Assembly: GCA_043228905.1 (NCBI GenBank)
Contig: JBHGNT010000004.1
Coordinates: 6,944,001-7,008,000, forward strand
Length of the DNA stretch: 64,000 nucleotides
Direction of reading: 5' to 3'
Source: Azolla caroliniana
Lineage: Eukaryota; Polypodiophyta
Shown here: piece after piece, positions 1 to 10,455 of the stretch
How positions within the stretch are numbered: position 1 is the stretch's first letter
Layout of the letters: every line of letters begins with the position of its first letter
Translations under genes and position numbers: made by a program
Notes under the pieces: generated by a model
Seen by the model: the letters and a program-made list of their open reading frames with translations, nothing else
Told to the model about the DNA's origin: nothing
Databases searched by the model: none

Positions 1-329
1 AGTCGGATCGACATTTCGGATCGATGACTCAGCAGATAGCCGAATAGGATATAGTTAGTTACGAAGTTTTGTAAATCTTGATAATTATAGGCAGTAGGAT
101 TTCTTGATGAGAAAAGACCTTTGGGTTACCTATAAAAGGAACCGAAGACATTGTAAAAATCTATCGTTGTATTTAGTAATATAAAGTTTAGTTAGGAAAC
201 CTCTATGTACGAATCGCTCTTGCTATCTATTTCCTTCGGTCTAAGCTATATTACATAAGTCACGATCTCGGTGTCTGTTATCACCGATAAGTTTACAACT
301 AATTCGTATCTATTCATCTAACCACAACT
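1..329. other. Unassigned, LTR-like remnant
   Basis: No coding capacity is recognisable. A TATA-like word (TATAAAAGG at 131-139) followed by AT-rich sequence is compatible with a piece of a plus-oriented LTR lying beside the copia fragment that begins near 330. No partner LTR is visible in the window, so the assignment is weak. Confidence 0.3.
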
Positions 330-2265
330 TCTTGATAGAACGTTCGGTACGAATGTTCGTCTTATACTGTGTCGGCAAAGTAGTAATTGTCGACCGAACA
401 ACAGTCCTAGAGTCGGTAGCCGATTTTGCCATCTAGTCCATAACCAAGGAAGATACATTTCCGGGACCTTGGTGCAAGTTTGTGGCAATCGTCTTTCGGT
501 ATGAGGGCGTACGCCTCGCACCCGAAAATCCTTAGTTTGTCGTAATTTGGCTTACTATCGGTCCATAATTCCTAAGGTATTTGAAGTCCTAGAGGCCTAC
601 TTGGCGACATATTGATTATGTGTGCTACCGTGAGTAGGACCTCTGCCTAGAAGCTATATGACAATCCGGAATGTTGGAGCATGGAAACTATCCTTTCTTG
701 AATTGTCTGATTCATTCGCTGGACAATTCCATTCTGCTCCGGACTATAGGGTGTCGTATATTCACGTTGAATGCTACTCCGTTAGAAAAATTTGATGAAT
801 TCTTCAGACTTGAACTCTCCTCCTTTATTGGTTCGAAGGCATTTCAGCTTTCGATTGTTCTGGTTCTCTATCATAGCGAGCAAATCAGAAAAAATCAAGA
901 ACACACGATCTTTGGTTTTGATAGGATAAGCCCACACCTTGCGAGTAAAGTCGTTGATAAAGCTGACAAAATACAAAGCACCGCCGAGAGACTGATGTGG
1001 CATAGGACCATAGATGTCCGAGTGGACCAAATTAAGTGGACTCGATTCTCTTGGTGCTGAAGTCGGGTGTGATGCGGTATCTGTTTGCCATACTGGCAAT
1101 GCTCACGTAACTGATGATCAGTGAAGGAGATTTTAGGGATGTATCTGGCTCAAGATAGATGTGTGATTCCGTCCTTGCTGAGGTGTCTGAGTTGTCCATG
1201 CCATAGTGATGACACGGGAATGTCGACCAGGAACAAGTCACCCTCTTTGAGTGTGACCTATAATGGGTACAACGAATGTACTTTTGGTCCTTTACCAAGC
1301 AGGAGGTTCCCCTTGTGGAGTGTCCATCCTCTTGATGAGAAGCCAATACGAATGTCGTCGTCATCAAGTTCTCCGACTGAGATCAATGTTCTTGAGATCT
1401 CAAGTACATGTCGGACATTGTAGTATCATTGTAGAGCAACTGGAAGGTTAAGCTCTACTATGCCGATTCCGATTATGGCGCAGTGTTGCAAATTTCTGAC
1501 TCTAACTGAGTCGGAATGTCGGGTTGAGTATTGCCGAAATTGGGATCGATGAGGGGTCACATGATATGAAGTGCCAGAATCCAAGAGCCATGTGCTCAAT
1601 TCCTCAGTCGTAAGCAGAACTTCTGATTCGACTGGGTTATGAATGGCTAGTATGTTCGGGTCGCTCTACAGTACTTTGGCTAAAGAGCCGACATAATTGA
1701 CCTCCTCATGCCGGCCACTCTTTTGATCCACTCATTGAGCGTTGTCGATTATTTCCGCTTTGATGTGTCTGGGTTGCTTGCAATAATTGTAAACTCGATT
1801 ATCCCAGGATTTGCTCCGACTTCGCTGGTTGTTCGACTATTGAGAGGAACTTCTTCCTCGATTCTTCGATTGGTCAGTCGAACCTTGTACTACATAAGCG
1901 TCATTGGCCAAATCGTTTGCAAAGGATTTCCTCCAAGCTAATTCAGTTAGAATTCCTTGACAACAATAGTCGACGCATTGCACGCAGTAGTGACGAAAAT
2001 TTCCCACGAAGGGGGGAGACTGCTCATGAGCAACATTGCTCTTAGTTCATCTTCGATCATTTTCCCTTGGGCTGCAATTTGGGAGCTTAAACTTTCGTAC
2101 TCATTAAGATGTGCCTGGACTGAGTAGGATTCTTTCATCCGCAGGTTGTAGAGGCACCGAATCAAATATATCTTTGTGGAGGCTACCTTTTTCTTGTAGG
2201 TGTCTGAGAGTGTCTTCCACAGTTGGAAGGCAGTTTGTTGGGAAACATGTCCCTCCGGATAGGAA
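330..2265 (-). pseudogene. Degenerate Ty1/copia fragment (gag, protease, integrase)
   Basis: This is a broken minus-strand copy of the same copia family as the intact polyprotein at 10649-14683. Recognisable parts, in element order, are a Gag segment (about 2265-1950, with LWKTLSDTYKKK and MLLMSSLPPSWE), the protease/zinc-knuckle region (about 1800-1500, nucleotide similarity only), and integrase (1099-782, with LVHSDIYGP and LRTNKGGEFKSEEF, the latter matching the DNGGEF catalytic region). A stretch near 320-520 matches the linker after integrase. Frames are interrupted repeatedly, and the RT, RNase H and both LTRs are absent, so it cannot act alone. It stops matching the intact copy near 2265, which suggests truncation by a later rearrangement. 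Confidence 0.8.
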
Positions 2266-2914
2266 AAGAAGGAACGTGTTGGTGAGTATACCAACACGTT
2301 CGGAATCGGAAACCAGAATTGTAATTGGAAACCGAAACGAAATCGTAATTAGAAACCAAAATCGTTTCGGAAGACTATAATTGTAAATAGTCTAAAATGC
2401 CCTTGTGGGTTATACTTGTAAATAGTCAAAAAGTTGCTTTGTTTATACGCAACTAGGGCAAACTTTAGTAAGTATGTAGTTGATCATTATTGTAAAAGTT
2501 AGAACGTAGGTAGCTGCCTCTGTAACCGTGAGAGAGAGAGAGAGAGTTTAACTCTGTAGCCATCTGTGAGACAAAGGAGAACTCGAGGTCGTTGCCTTCT
2601 GGATGTTGGCCGACAAAGACTTAAGAGCCGGATAAAGTCCAGAATGGGAAAGGGAGCTGATTATCTATAATATTTAGAAGGATATTTTTTGAAGCGAACG
2701 GATGGACCGAAATCGGTATGCCGATCCGGATCCGGACCGGTTCGTAGCCGGTTGCCGGTTGCCGGTTGGCACCGGTTTGTACTTAGAACCGGGGACCTAT
2801 TAAAGGGCCCGATTAGATTGTAATCATTAAAGGATAATTAATAGAGTGATGTTGTTCTGTTTCCTAATCAGTGTTAATTACCATTATATGCTAAGTGTAA
2901 TTCATCTTACGCGT
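2266..2914. repeat. Non-coding spacer with GA tract and CCGGTTG repeats
   Basis: No gene is seen. The stretch holds a short GA tract (about 2529-2548) followed by a motif similar to the one after the GA tract at 36473-36514, so it is probably LTR debris. Three tandem copies of the heptamer CCGGTTG lie near 2745-2780. AT-rich sequence runs up to the LTR boundary at 2915. Confidence 0.4.
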
Positions 2915-3557
2915 TGTCGAGGTATTCCTCGCGGATGCGTGGAATGAGGCGGGGCCTCGGGGGTCTTGTACCGAAGATCAAGAGACAAAGGAGAAGGGAA
3001 GGGACCCACTACGTGTGGGCGTAGATTCACAGGGACACGGCCCTTCGACACAAAGACGCGAGTGGGACACCGACGCAGAGAGACACGAATGTATGTATAT
3101 ATATCAACAAGGACAAACAACAAGAAGCCCGAAGTTGGTTACAACCGAATAGGCCGGCGAACAGATGTCGATGCCTGTTCGTAAACGCTCAGAAAGAAAG
3201 GAGTAGGTTGGAGGTGCTACCGGAAGCACTCGGGCATTCCTCAGAGCAGCGCGAGCCTCCCCAAAAACCTGCACAGGAAGAAGCTATGGAGTATGGAAGA
3301 GAGAGAAGCCTTCGGCCGACAACCCGACAACACTTCGTCCTCTCTAACCGCGATACCCTCCTCCTCCTCGTCTCCCCCCTTTTATAGGCAAGAAAGGAGC
3401 CGTTTCCCATTAACTTCCTTCCTACCGAATCTACCTACCTTGGATCTTCTATGTACCTAATTCTCTCTTATGTACAACATAAGGCGCACGTGCATGAAGA
3501 GCCGGTTTCTACGCTCCGGTGCACCGATTCCGCTTGTGGACGGTTTTCTTCACGACA
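2915..3557 (-). repeat. 3' LTR of the tRNA-Trp gypsy element
   Basis: This 643-bp LTR matches 9279-9921 along its whole length. Read on the minus strand it starts TGTCGTGAAG and ends with CGACA. It contains a TATA box (CTATAAAAGG on the minus strand, near 3382-3392) and a CACGTG G-box (about 3487-3492). A G-rich polypurine stretch (GGTGGGGGCGGA on the minus strand) lies immediately outside it at about 3558-3570. Confidence 0.9.
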
Positions 3558-3630
3558 TCCGCCCCCACCTAACCGTGCATCCACCGGCATGCGCCAAATT
3601 GAGTTGGGATGGAGAAAACCGGTCCAGCCT

Positions 3631-4947
3631 TCATTCCCCGCCCGTTGGTTCTTCCTCGGTTTCGGATCGTTCGTCGTCCTGGTCCAGGTTAACCAGATCC
3701 GGCTCGTCGTCATGACGCTTCTTGAACGCTTTGATCCGCTTCCCAGCTACCGGTATCGCCATTCTCGTGCCGTCGAGTTCCGCCAGATGGTACGTCCCGT
3801 TGTCGTTGGCGCTTTGTACCACGTAAGGCCCGAACCACCTTCTTGCGAACTTCCGTGTCGCTCGGTGCTGGTTGTCGAGGCTGTTGTCGTAGACTAGCAC
3901 CCAGTCGCCTTCCTCGATCTTCTTCGGTCGGAGCCGGTGCGTTCGGTCGAACCGGGCTTTGTTCCTCATCCTTGCTTCCCGAAGCTTTCCCGCAGCCTGC
4001 TCCACGTCCTCCGGCCTTCGCTCGAGCTAACGTATGCGCGCCGCCAATAGTTCCTCCCGGCTCATCTCGTCTCTCCAGTCCATGGTTGCCCATGAGAAGA
4101 TCGTACGTTCCATCGGCATGATCGGCTTCTGCCCAAACATGAGCTCTGTCGGCATGAATTCGGTTACCGAACTGTGCGTAGTTCGGTCAGCCCACAATGT
4201 GTAAGGCAGCAGCCGCGGCCAGTTCCCGACTTGACCTCCGCATGCCCGAACTAACGCCTTGACGATCGGTCCGTGTCCGCGCTCCACCTTTCCATTCGCC
4301 TCCGGATTGTACGCAGTGGTAAGCGAGAGCTTGACTCCTAGCCGGTCAAACAGCTCCTCGGCCTCTTCGGCGTCCAACTCCCCGCGATCAGCCATGATCT
4401 TCCCGATGCACCTGTACCGGCATATCACGTCCTCGATCAGGAACCGACATACGGCTGCGGTCGTTTTGTTCTGAAGGGCCCGGCCTTCCACCTGGTTCGT
4501 CAGATCTTCCCGAGCCAGGACCAGATACCGTATTTGTCCTACTCCCATCGGCATCGTCACCAGGTCTACCATCCATTTGAAGTGGATGGTCGGAGGGTAC
4601 GTAGGGTGAAGCCCGTCCCGATGTCGGACTATGGAGTGCATCTGACAGCTCTCGCAAGTTGTCACAAACTGATGCACGTCCCGGTACAGTCCCAGCCACC
4701 AGTACTTCCCCTTTATCTTCTCGAACGTGGCCCACGTTCCTCGGTGTCTAGCCCAAGGGCTGTCGTGGTAGGCCGTCAGCAGCTCCTCCTGTTCTTCCTT
4801 CATCGCCACCACCCGGAGCGGGACGCCGTTCCTCTTCTTCAGGTGCTTCCATAAGTATCCGTCCCGGAGAAAGAATCGGTATGCTTTCTTCCGGATCCGG
4901 TTGGCCTCGTCTCTCGTCCATGACGCATCCAGCGTCATTGTCCTCAA
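3631..4947 (-). pseudogene. Integrase of the tRNA-Trp gypsy element, with one in-frame stop
   Basis: This is a retroviral-type integrase that would insert element cDNA into chromosomes. The N-terminal zinc region shows two histidines (HDSPWARH) followed by CESC. The catalytic core shows WMVDLVTMP, IMADRGELD and NPEANGKVERGH, giving an apparent D-D-E triad. Past the core lies a GPY/F-like module (WFGPYVV), then a highly acidic tail (DDEPD, DQDDE) and no chromodomain. The frame is cut by a TAG about 307 codons in (4027), where a glutamine codon would be expected, and continues in the same frame from 4005. It overlaps the upstream RT frame by four bases in a different frame. That frame change is best explained by an 8-bp tandem duplication (GACGGCGA twice) near 4970-4990. 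Confidence 0.85.
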
Positions 4948-7139
4948 GAAACCACTGATCTGCAGCCACTCGCCGTCTCGCCGTCGTACTTGCTCTCGTC
5001 GAAGCCGTTAAGTGCCGGAGTGCTCGTCCCATCGGTCATCACGTACGCCGCCTCGAAGAAGTCCACGCCGACTTCTTCGTCCTCCGAAACCATGCCGCCC
5101 TCATCATCAAACCTCGCCCTCGAAAGCATGTCGGCCATGGCGTTGTCCTTTCCGGAAATGTGCCATATTTCCGGGTCCAGGGACTTGATGTACGCTATCC
5201 ACCTAAGCATCGCCAGGTCCGGTGTCGCGCATCCGGAAACCATGCCAAGAATTGGCAGGCAATCCGTCTCGATAATCACTTCTGTCCCGATCAGGTAGTC
5301 TTTGTCGGCCTTTACTGCCGAAACGATACCCCAGAGTTCGCGTTTAACCTGGGCGTACCCTCGTTGTCGCTCACTGAGGACCTTCACGCCGAATCGGATC
5401 GGGAACCGAATGCCGTCCTCGTCTTCTTGGTTGACGACCCATCCGATCCCGGACGGACTCGTATCCACCGTTATGTATACCGGGGTACCCTTCTCGTAGA
5501 CAGCCTTCCGGAGCGCCGGTGCTGCCGCCAGAGCTTCCTTCAGCTTCCGGACTGACTCCATGTGTTCGTCTCGCCACTCGAATTTTTGCCCCTTCTTCAG
5601 CAACCTGTATAGCGGCTCCGCAACGTGGGCGTAATGCGGGATCCATATGTGGTAGAATGCGCATGCCCCCAGGAACCTCCGAATTTCCGTAACCGAGCTA
5701 CAATCGGTCTTCATCGCGGAGATGGCTTCTACCTTTGCCGGAGACGGCTTCCGGCCATATGGTCCACATAGGTGTCCGACCACCAGGCTTTCTGATTGCC
5801 CGAAGGCCGATTTCTCCCCGGAGAAGGTGAGCCTCGCATCCTCTAGCCTTTGTAGCACCTTCTCGCAGTCGTCGATGTGCGTTGCCACGAATCGCCGACA
5901 TCCGTCCGGTCCGAGTTTTGCGTCCTTCTCTTCCACCGGGCACCCCTTGATCGGGATGTCGTCTAGAAATGGCATGGTGATGTCCGGGATGCAATCCCTC
6001 AGTACCTTGTTCATTGCATTCACCATGTGGGCCACCGAGTTGGTCCCTCCTTGTGGTAGGGTACACATTCGCACTAGGCCGAGGGGAGTTCGCATCGTCG
6101 TAATGTCTCTGCTCTCCACGGCTAGCTGGAACTGGTCGTACCCCGAGTACAGATCACCGACTGAGTAAATCGACCTTCCGGCGAAGGCCTCCGCGAACTC
6201 GTCTATGGTCGGTCCGATTCCTGCGTTCCGTATGGTCACTCTGTTGACCGGCTGCAGGTCTTCAATGAAGCGCAATGTTCCGTTTTTCTTTGGTACGGTA
6301 AACCATCGGTTCGAGTATGGGGCACTCGACGGTTCGAGAATGCCCATATTGACTTTTTGCCTCAATAGCTCCATCAACTTCGGGATGTGAGCTCTCGGTA
6401 CTGGAATCGGCTTGAGATTCCACGACACATGCGGTACCGTGAATATCACCATCGGCTCCACGATTGTCGGGTCTGCGCACCCGATCTCTTCCGGTGAGAA
6501 TGCGAAGGCTTTCCCGTGCCTTCCGAGCATTCTCCGAAACCGGTCTTCCTCCGCCGGCAGTAAGAACCCGCCCCCACCTATTTTGAGCTCCCGGAGCGTC
6601 CCGTCGGTGAAGGTGTGTCCTATGTAGACCGGATCTCGTAAGCTGGGGTCCGACGCAACCCCTCTGATTCGGGACTCACTGCCCTCCGGTAAGGGTGCCG
6701 CGACTGGCCTTACCTTCTGGTTCACAGTCTTGTACTTCGTGCTAACTCGGGCCGTCCGATCCGACCGGAGCCCCTGACTGAAGTTCGCGATGACTTCGTA
6801 CATCTCTTCGGAACATACCGATATCGTCCGGTCTTCGTTAAGGTCTTCTCCGGCTACCTTCCTCAGCATCCCCAAGGTGTCGTCGAAGGAGACCGCCTCC
6901 ACGGCCCCGCTGATTTCCTCGTTCGGGCCGAGAACTCCGCACGCTCGAAGTCGCTCCTCCGCCCTTGCCCTTTCTCGGCCAATGATGCCGACTATCATAC
7001 ACCCTCCGTTGTTGGAGAAGCAGAATTTTCTACCTATCGTACAAGGTTTCTTCGGTTTCAGTTCTATCGTACAGCTGTGGGGTCTTTCCCGAGTGTCCGG
7101 ACTGTCTCGGCCCCACGCCTTGGCAGCCCTCTCTAAAAA
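4944..7139 (-). CDS. Reverse transcriptase-RNase H of the tRNA-Trp gypsy element
   Basis: This frame is open from the end of protease (7139) to 4944, about 731 codons. No ATG is needed if it is entered by frameshift; the first ATG is at 6998. It shows RT fingers and palm (FIEDLQPVNRVTIRN, YSGYDQFQLA, LPQGGTNSV), the catalytic PFLDDIPIKG motif, and RNase H (ITVDTSPSGIGW, RELWGI, ETDCL, ADMLSRA). It would copy element RNA into DNA. The protease frame stops at 7133-7135 inside GATTTTTAG, and this frame lies one base back (-1), as in the copy at 45206. The 3' end has drifted out of frame with integrase because of a short duplication. This part of the element remains open even though the whole is disabled. 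Confidence 0.9.
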   Translation of the reverse strand, partial: FLERAAKAWGRDSPDTRERPHSCTIELKPKKPCTIGRKFCFSNNGGCMIVGIIGRERARAEERLRACGVLGPNEEISGAVEAVSFDDTLGMLRKVAGEDLNEDRTISVCSEEMYEVIANFSQGLRSDRTARVSTKYKTVNQKVRPVAAPLPEGSESRIRGVASDPSLRDPVYIGHTFTDGTLRELKIGGGGFLLPAEEDRFRRMLGRHGKAFAFSPEEIGCADPTIVEPMVIFTVPHVSWNLKPIPVPRAHIPKLMELLRQKVNMGILEPSSAPYSNRWFTVPKKNGTLRFIEDLQPVNRVTIRNAGIGPTIDEFAEAFAGRSIYSVGDLYSGYDQFQLAVESRDITTMRTPLGLVRMCTLPQGGTNSVAHMVNAMNKVLRDCIPDITMPFLDDIPIKGCPVEEKDAKLGPDGCRRFVATHIDDCEKVLQRLEDARLTFSGEKSAFGQSESLVVGHLCGPYGRKPSPAKVEAISAMKTDCSSVTEIRRFLGACAFYHIWIPHYAHVAEPLYRLLKKGQKFEWRDEHMESVRKLKEALAAAPALRKAVYEKGTPVYITVDTSPSGIGWVVNQEDEDGIRFPIRFGVKVLSERQRGYAQVKRELWGIVSAVKADKDYLIGTEVIIETDCLPILGMVSGCATPDLAMLRWIAYIKSLDPEIWHISGKDNAMADMLSRARFDDEGGMVSEDEEVGVDFFEAAYVMTDGTSTPALNGFDESKYDGETASGCRSVVS

Positions 7140-7141
7140 TC
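7133..7141 (-). promoter_or_regulatory. Candidate -1 frameshift site between protease and RT
   Basis: On the minus strand the protease frame ends GAT TTT TAG. The RT frame is open straight through the same bases one nucleotide back (GGA TTT TTA). The identical nonamer and frame relation occur at 45255-45263 in a diverged copy. The T run directly before the stop would let a ribosome slip back one base. This is inferred from conservation and is not a canonical heptamer. Confidence 0.5.
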
Positions 7142-9262
7142 CTCTCGGTTCTCGCCACCGAGGGATTCACGGTTTCGCTCGTGGTTCGGCCGCACCGTCA
7201 GAAATTGGACCGAATGGCGCCCGTCCTGGCTTTTGACCCTCGTGTAGGCCGAACCGTTGTCCAGCACCTTGGTCTCCATTCGCGCCGCCGTGATGTATGG
7301 TTCCCCTAATATGACCGGGTGCGAGGACGTCTCCTGTACGAAGAAGTGCTGGTCAATCTCGACGTCGCCGATCTTGACTCGCACGTTCGGGCAGGCCCCG
7401 TGCAGTTCCTCGGTGGCGCGCGTTGCCGCCCGTATCTTCCACCCGTGCTTGGTGTTGATCGGCCATTTTCCCTTCATGTAGAAGTCCATGGACATCAGGT
7501 TTATTTCCGAACCGTGGTCCACCAGTGCCACCACCGGTTCCTGGACATCTCCGATCTTTACCAGGGTCTCTGTGGTCGCTTGGGCCCAGTGTGGCCTCGA
7601 ATAGTGGCTCTCCGCCCACTCATCTTCCAGCGCCATGTCGTCGATGTGCATCGTACGCACCTCCACCGGTCTTTCCGGTTCCGTCTCCGTCGACAACCTC
7701 TTCCGCTTCACCAAGTCCACAATGGAGTCGTGGAACTCCTTCTTAGCGATCCTTAGCACCTCCCGCAATGACAGCTCCACTTTGCTGTCGAGGATCCGTT
7801 CTTCTAGGACCTTTCGTAGGTCCGTGGCCCTTTCTATTTCCGTCCCCAGTCGGTACCCGCCCTTCCTGGGGTTATCTTGCGCGCTGGACCCACCGGCTTC
7901 GTTCTGTCGTTGCCCGAATCAGATCTCGTATCGTTGCGAGGGCCCGGCCGCTCCGGCTTTCCCCACTTGTTTTTCTTCTACCAGAGCCTCGTAGTTCTGG
8001 CAGGCGGCTTCTATGAAGCCCGTCTTCTCCTCGACCGGGTCGCTCCACCCGGTTATTTCCCGGACCTGTCTCTCAGCGCGGTCTGCTTCATCTTTCCTCA
8101 GCCGTGCGCCGCCGAGGCCTTCAAGCATTGCCGACAAGAATCCGTCTTTTCTCTCCTTTCGGGCCTCGCTGCTCCCGACCCGAATGCCGGCCGACGCCGA
8201 GTAGTGGATGGCCTCCACGTGTCGGGCCGCTGCCTCTTCCATCAGTCTCTTCATACCTCCTCGCCCGTCGTTTCGGTTTAGGGCCCTTCTGGTGTCGCTG
8301 GTGTGCACCCGGCTTTCCCACAGGTACACCACCCGGTTCCTCAACGCCTCTACGAAATCGTCGCAGTCCTTCCGGATGTGGCCGACCTCCTCGCACCACA
8401 TGCACCTGTTCCCTGCTGTCGGTCGTCGGTCACGAGCCGGTTCGCCGCCTTCCCTTCGAGCCTGGGCGATCTGGAGATCCTTTATCGCCCGCGTCAACTC
8501 CTCCAGCGCTGCTCCTCCGGACGAGCCATTGACCATGCCGGTCGAAGCCGAACCGGTTTCGAGCCACTCCTGGGTCTCTTCCCTTCACCCTTGCGGTGCC
8601 GGTTCAAGCCTCCTTGCTGTGACCGAGCCCGTGCTGGCCGCCCCGTTATCAGCCCATTCTCGCCGTTTGTCGAAATGGCCACAGACTCTCTTAACTGCAG
8701 CCCAGTCGGTCGTCTACCGGTCCCGCTCCCGGTCCCGCTCGTCTACCGACTTGACGAACAGTAGGACCCGGCTCGTATCCAGAACGGTTCGGTCAAGCGC
8801 CGAAAGGCGCGCAAAGCGTTCCTCAAACTCCCGGAGGAGTGCCGACGCGTTTCTTCCCTTGCCGGGGGACTCCACCCATTCCATGAAGTCCCGTTTCGAA
8901 AGCCGGAGCGCGTCGTCCAGCCCGTATTTTTCTAGGAGTCGGCCTTCGAACTCCTCCCAGGTACGGCTCTCCGCCCGTACCTCGAGCACCTCCGCATGGA
9001 TGCTCGGCATCGCCACTCGAAGGAACCCGGCAAGACGCCTCTCTTCCGGAATGTCCCGCATCAACATTTCTGCCCCGTAGGACGCCAAATACTTCGTGGC
9101 ATCCTTTTTGCTGAACCGGCCGATTGTACCGACGACCACCTCAATGGCTCTGTCGAGGGCGCCGGTGCCCTCGCGTGCGCTCAATATCCGATCCACGGCC
9201 AAAGCCATGGCGTCCGCAAGATCCGACCCCTTCATCTTCTGCTCTTCTGCCGCCTCTTTCAC
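7142..9262 (-). pseudogene. Gag-protease of the tRNA-Trp gypsy element, frameshifted
   Basis: Gag begins at the ATG at 9262 (MKEAAEEQKMKGSDLADAM), 14 bases inside the primer site. The capsid-like segment runs to about 8715. There a short duplication and deletion around a CGGTCCCGCTC repeat shifts the frame, and a second shift occurs near 8600. The frame from 8536 carries a CCHC zinc knuckle (CMWCEEVGHIRKDC). It is interrupted by TGA at 7919, probably a mutated CGA, then stays open in the same frame through protease (ALVDHGSEINLMS, the aspartic protease DHG motif) to 7133. So Gag and protease were one frame, with RT in -1. The equivalent region on the plus strand is 43118-45263. Confidence 0.8.
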
Positions 9263-9275
9263 GTCGGGTTCACCA
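9258..9275 (-). other. Primer binding site for tRNA-Trp
   Basis: The 18 plus-strand bases TTCACGTCGGGTTCACCA match the 3' end of plant tRNA-Trp including CCA, as I recall it. The minus-strand element therefore carries the complement three bases inside its 5' LTR. A 16-of-18 match sits at the same relative place in the related copy (43056-43073). Confidence 0.8.
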
Positions 9276-9278
9276 AGA

Positions 9279-9921
9279 TGTCAAGGTATTCCTCGCGGAT
9301 GCGTGGAATGAGGCGGGGCCTCGGGGGTCTTGTACCGAAGAGCAAGAGACAAAGGAGAAGGGAAGGGACCCACTACGTGTGGGCGTAGATTCACAGGGAC
9401 ACGGCCCTTCGATACAAAGACGCGAGTGGGACACCGACGTAGAGAGACACGAATGTATGTATATATATCAACAAGGACAAACAACAAGAAGCCCGAAGTC
9501 GGTTACAACCGAACAGGCCGGCGAACAGATGCCGATGCCTGTTCGTAAACGCTCAGAAAGAAAGGAGTAGGTTGGAGGTGCTGCCGGAAGCACTCGGGCA
9601 TTCCTCAGAGCAGCGCAAGCCTCCCCAAAAACCTGCACAGGAAGAAGCTACGGAGTATGGAAGAGAGAGAAGCCTTCGGCCGACAACCCGATAACACTTC
9701 GTCCTCTCTAACCGCGATACCCTCCTCCTCCTCGTCTCCCCCCTTTTATAGGCAAGAAAGGAGCCGTTTCCCATTAACTTCCTTCCTACCGAATCTACCT
9801 ACCTAAGATCTTCTATGTACCTAATTCTCTCTTATGTACAACATAAGGCGCACGTGCATGAAGAGCCGGTTCCTACGCTACGGTGCACTGATTCCGCTTG
9901 TGGACGGTTTTCTTCACGACA
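9279..9921 (-). repeat. 5' LTR of the tRNA-Trp gypsy element
   Basis: This is the partner of the LTR at 2915-3557, with the same 643-bp length and scattered substitutions. On the minus strand it contains the promoter TATA box (near 9746-9756) and ends CTTGACA directly before the primer site. Confidence 0.9.
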
Positions 9922-10215
9922 TCGTGTATTGTGACTAACGATCTTGCTGATTAGTAACCCATCAGGGTCTTATTAATAGTTTGGTCTAAGTTATCTCACC
10001 GCAACACCCCTTTGGTGAAGAGTCTCAAAGGGACACTCTATGTTAAGGCATTGTCCGGCCCCTAGTGATAACACAGTTTTTGGCGACCACGATTCCTGCA
10101 CAAACGCAGCGAACAACGGTGGGAATGGTGTTGGAGACAAGGCCGTGTCGATGTGGAAGATCAAGAAGCATTCGATTAGGGTTGAGTACCTGCGTATGAC
10201 AGTTTGCACGATCGT

Positions 10216-10272
<57 letters not shown>

Positions 10273-10455
10273 CACAAAACACTTTCTATTCCATAGAAAC
10301 AATAATACAACCAACCTTACAAAAAGGTTACAAGGTCACTTTATATAGTGACAAACTTAGGGCAACTACCCTTTATGTTAATTACACAAATGGCCCAAAC
10401 TTGAGCTATACATAAGGATAGTGTGAATACGTCCATTATACACTTGTATTCGACA
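9922..10455 (-). repeat. 3' LTR of the intact copia element, left edge unresolved
   Basis: On the minus strand a polypurine tract (ACGGGGGAG, about 10456-10464) is followed by TGTCGAATACAAG, the expected start of a 3' LTR, at 10455. Leftwards come a TATA box (TATATAAAG on the minus strand, about 10338-10346) and, some 70 bp further, a long CT tract (GA on plus, about 10216-10271). The LTR probably ends near 10068, where plus sequence begins TGATAAC, but no second copy in the window fixes this. 9922-10067 is unassigned flank. Confidence 0.55.

Larger units (their letters stand above)
2915..9921 (-). mobile_element. Ty3/gypsy LTR retrotransposon, tRNA-Trp primed, full length but mutated
   Basis: A 7007-bp element is bounded by two 643-bp direct repeats that start TG and end CA (2915-3557 and 9279-9921). 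I count about fifteen differences between them, so the insertion is moderately old. On the minus strand the order is LTR, primer site, Gag, protease, RT, RNase H, integrase, LTR, the Ty3/gypsy order. The integrase has no chromodomain and ends in an acidic tail. I could not find a clean target duplication (flanks CGCGT and TCGTG). Gag has frameshifts, an 8-bp duplication shifts the frame between RNase H and integrase, and integrase has an internal stop, so this copy is inactive. A truncated relative lies at 43056-46650 on the other strand. The RT motif is FLDD, and the integrase runs DRGE to ANGKVERGHG. To me these resemble Ty3-like elements of fungi more than the common plant clades; that is recollection, not a search. 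Confidence 0.9.

Noticed and set aside
4944-4950. ATG/stop overlap between RT and integrase as a coupled gene boundary
   Set aside because: The frame change is explained by an 8-bp tandem duplication just upstream.
9922-9926. Target duplication of the tRNA-Trp gypsy element
   Set aside because: The right flank TCGTG does not match the left flank CGCGT well enough; the duplication is mutated or the ends recombined.
10043-10314. Ser/Leu-rich and Arg/Glu-rich small proteins
   Set aside because: They arise from the CT/GA tract inside the copia LTR.
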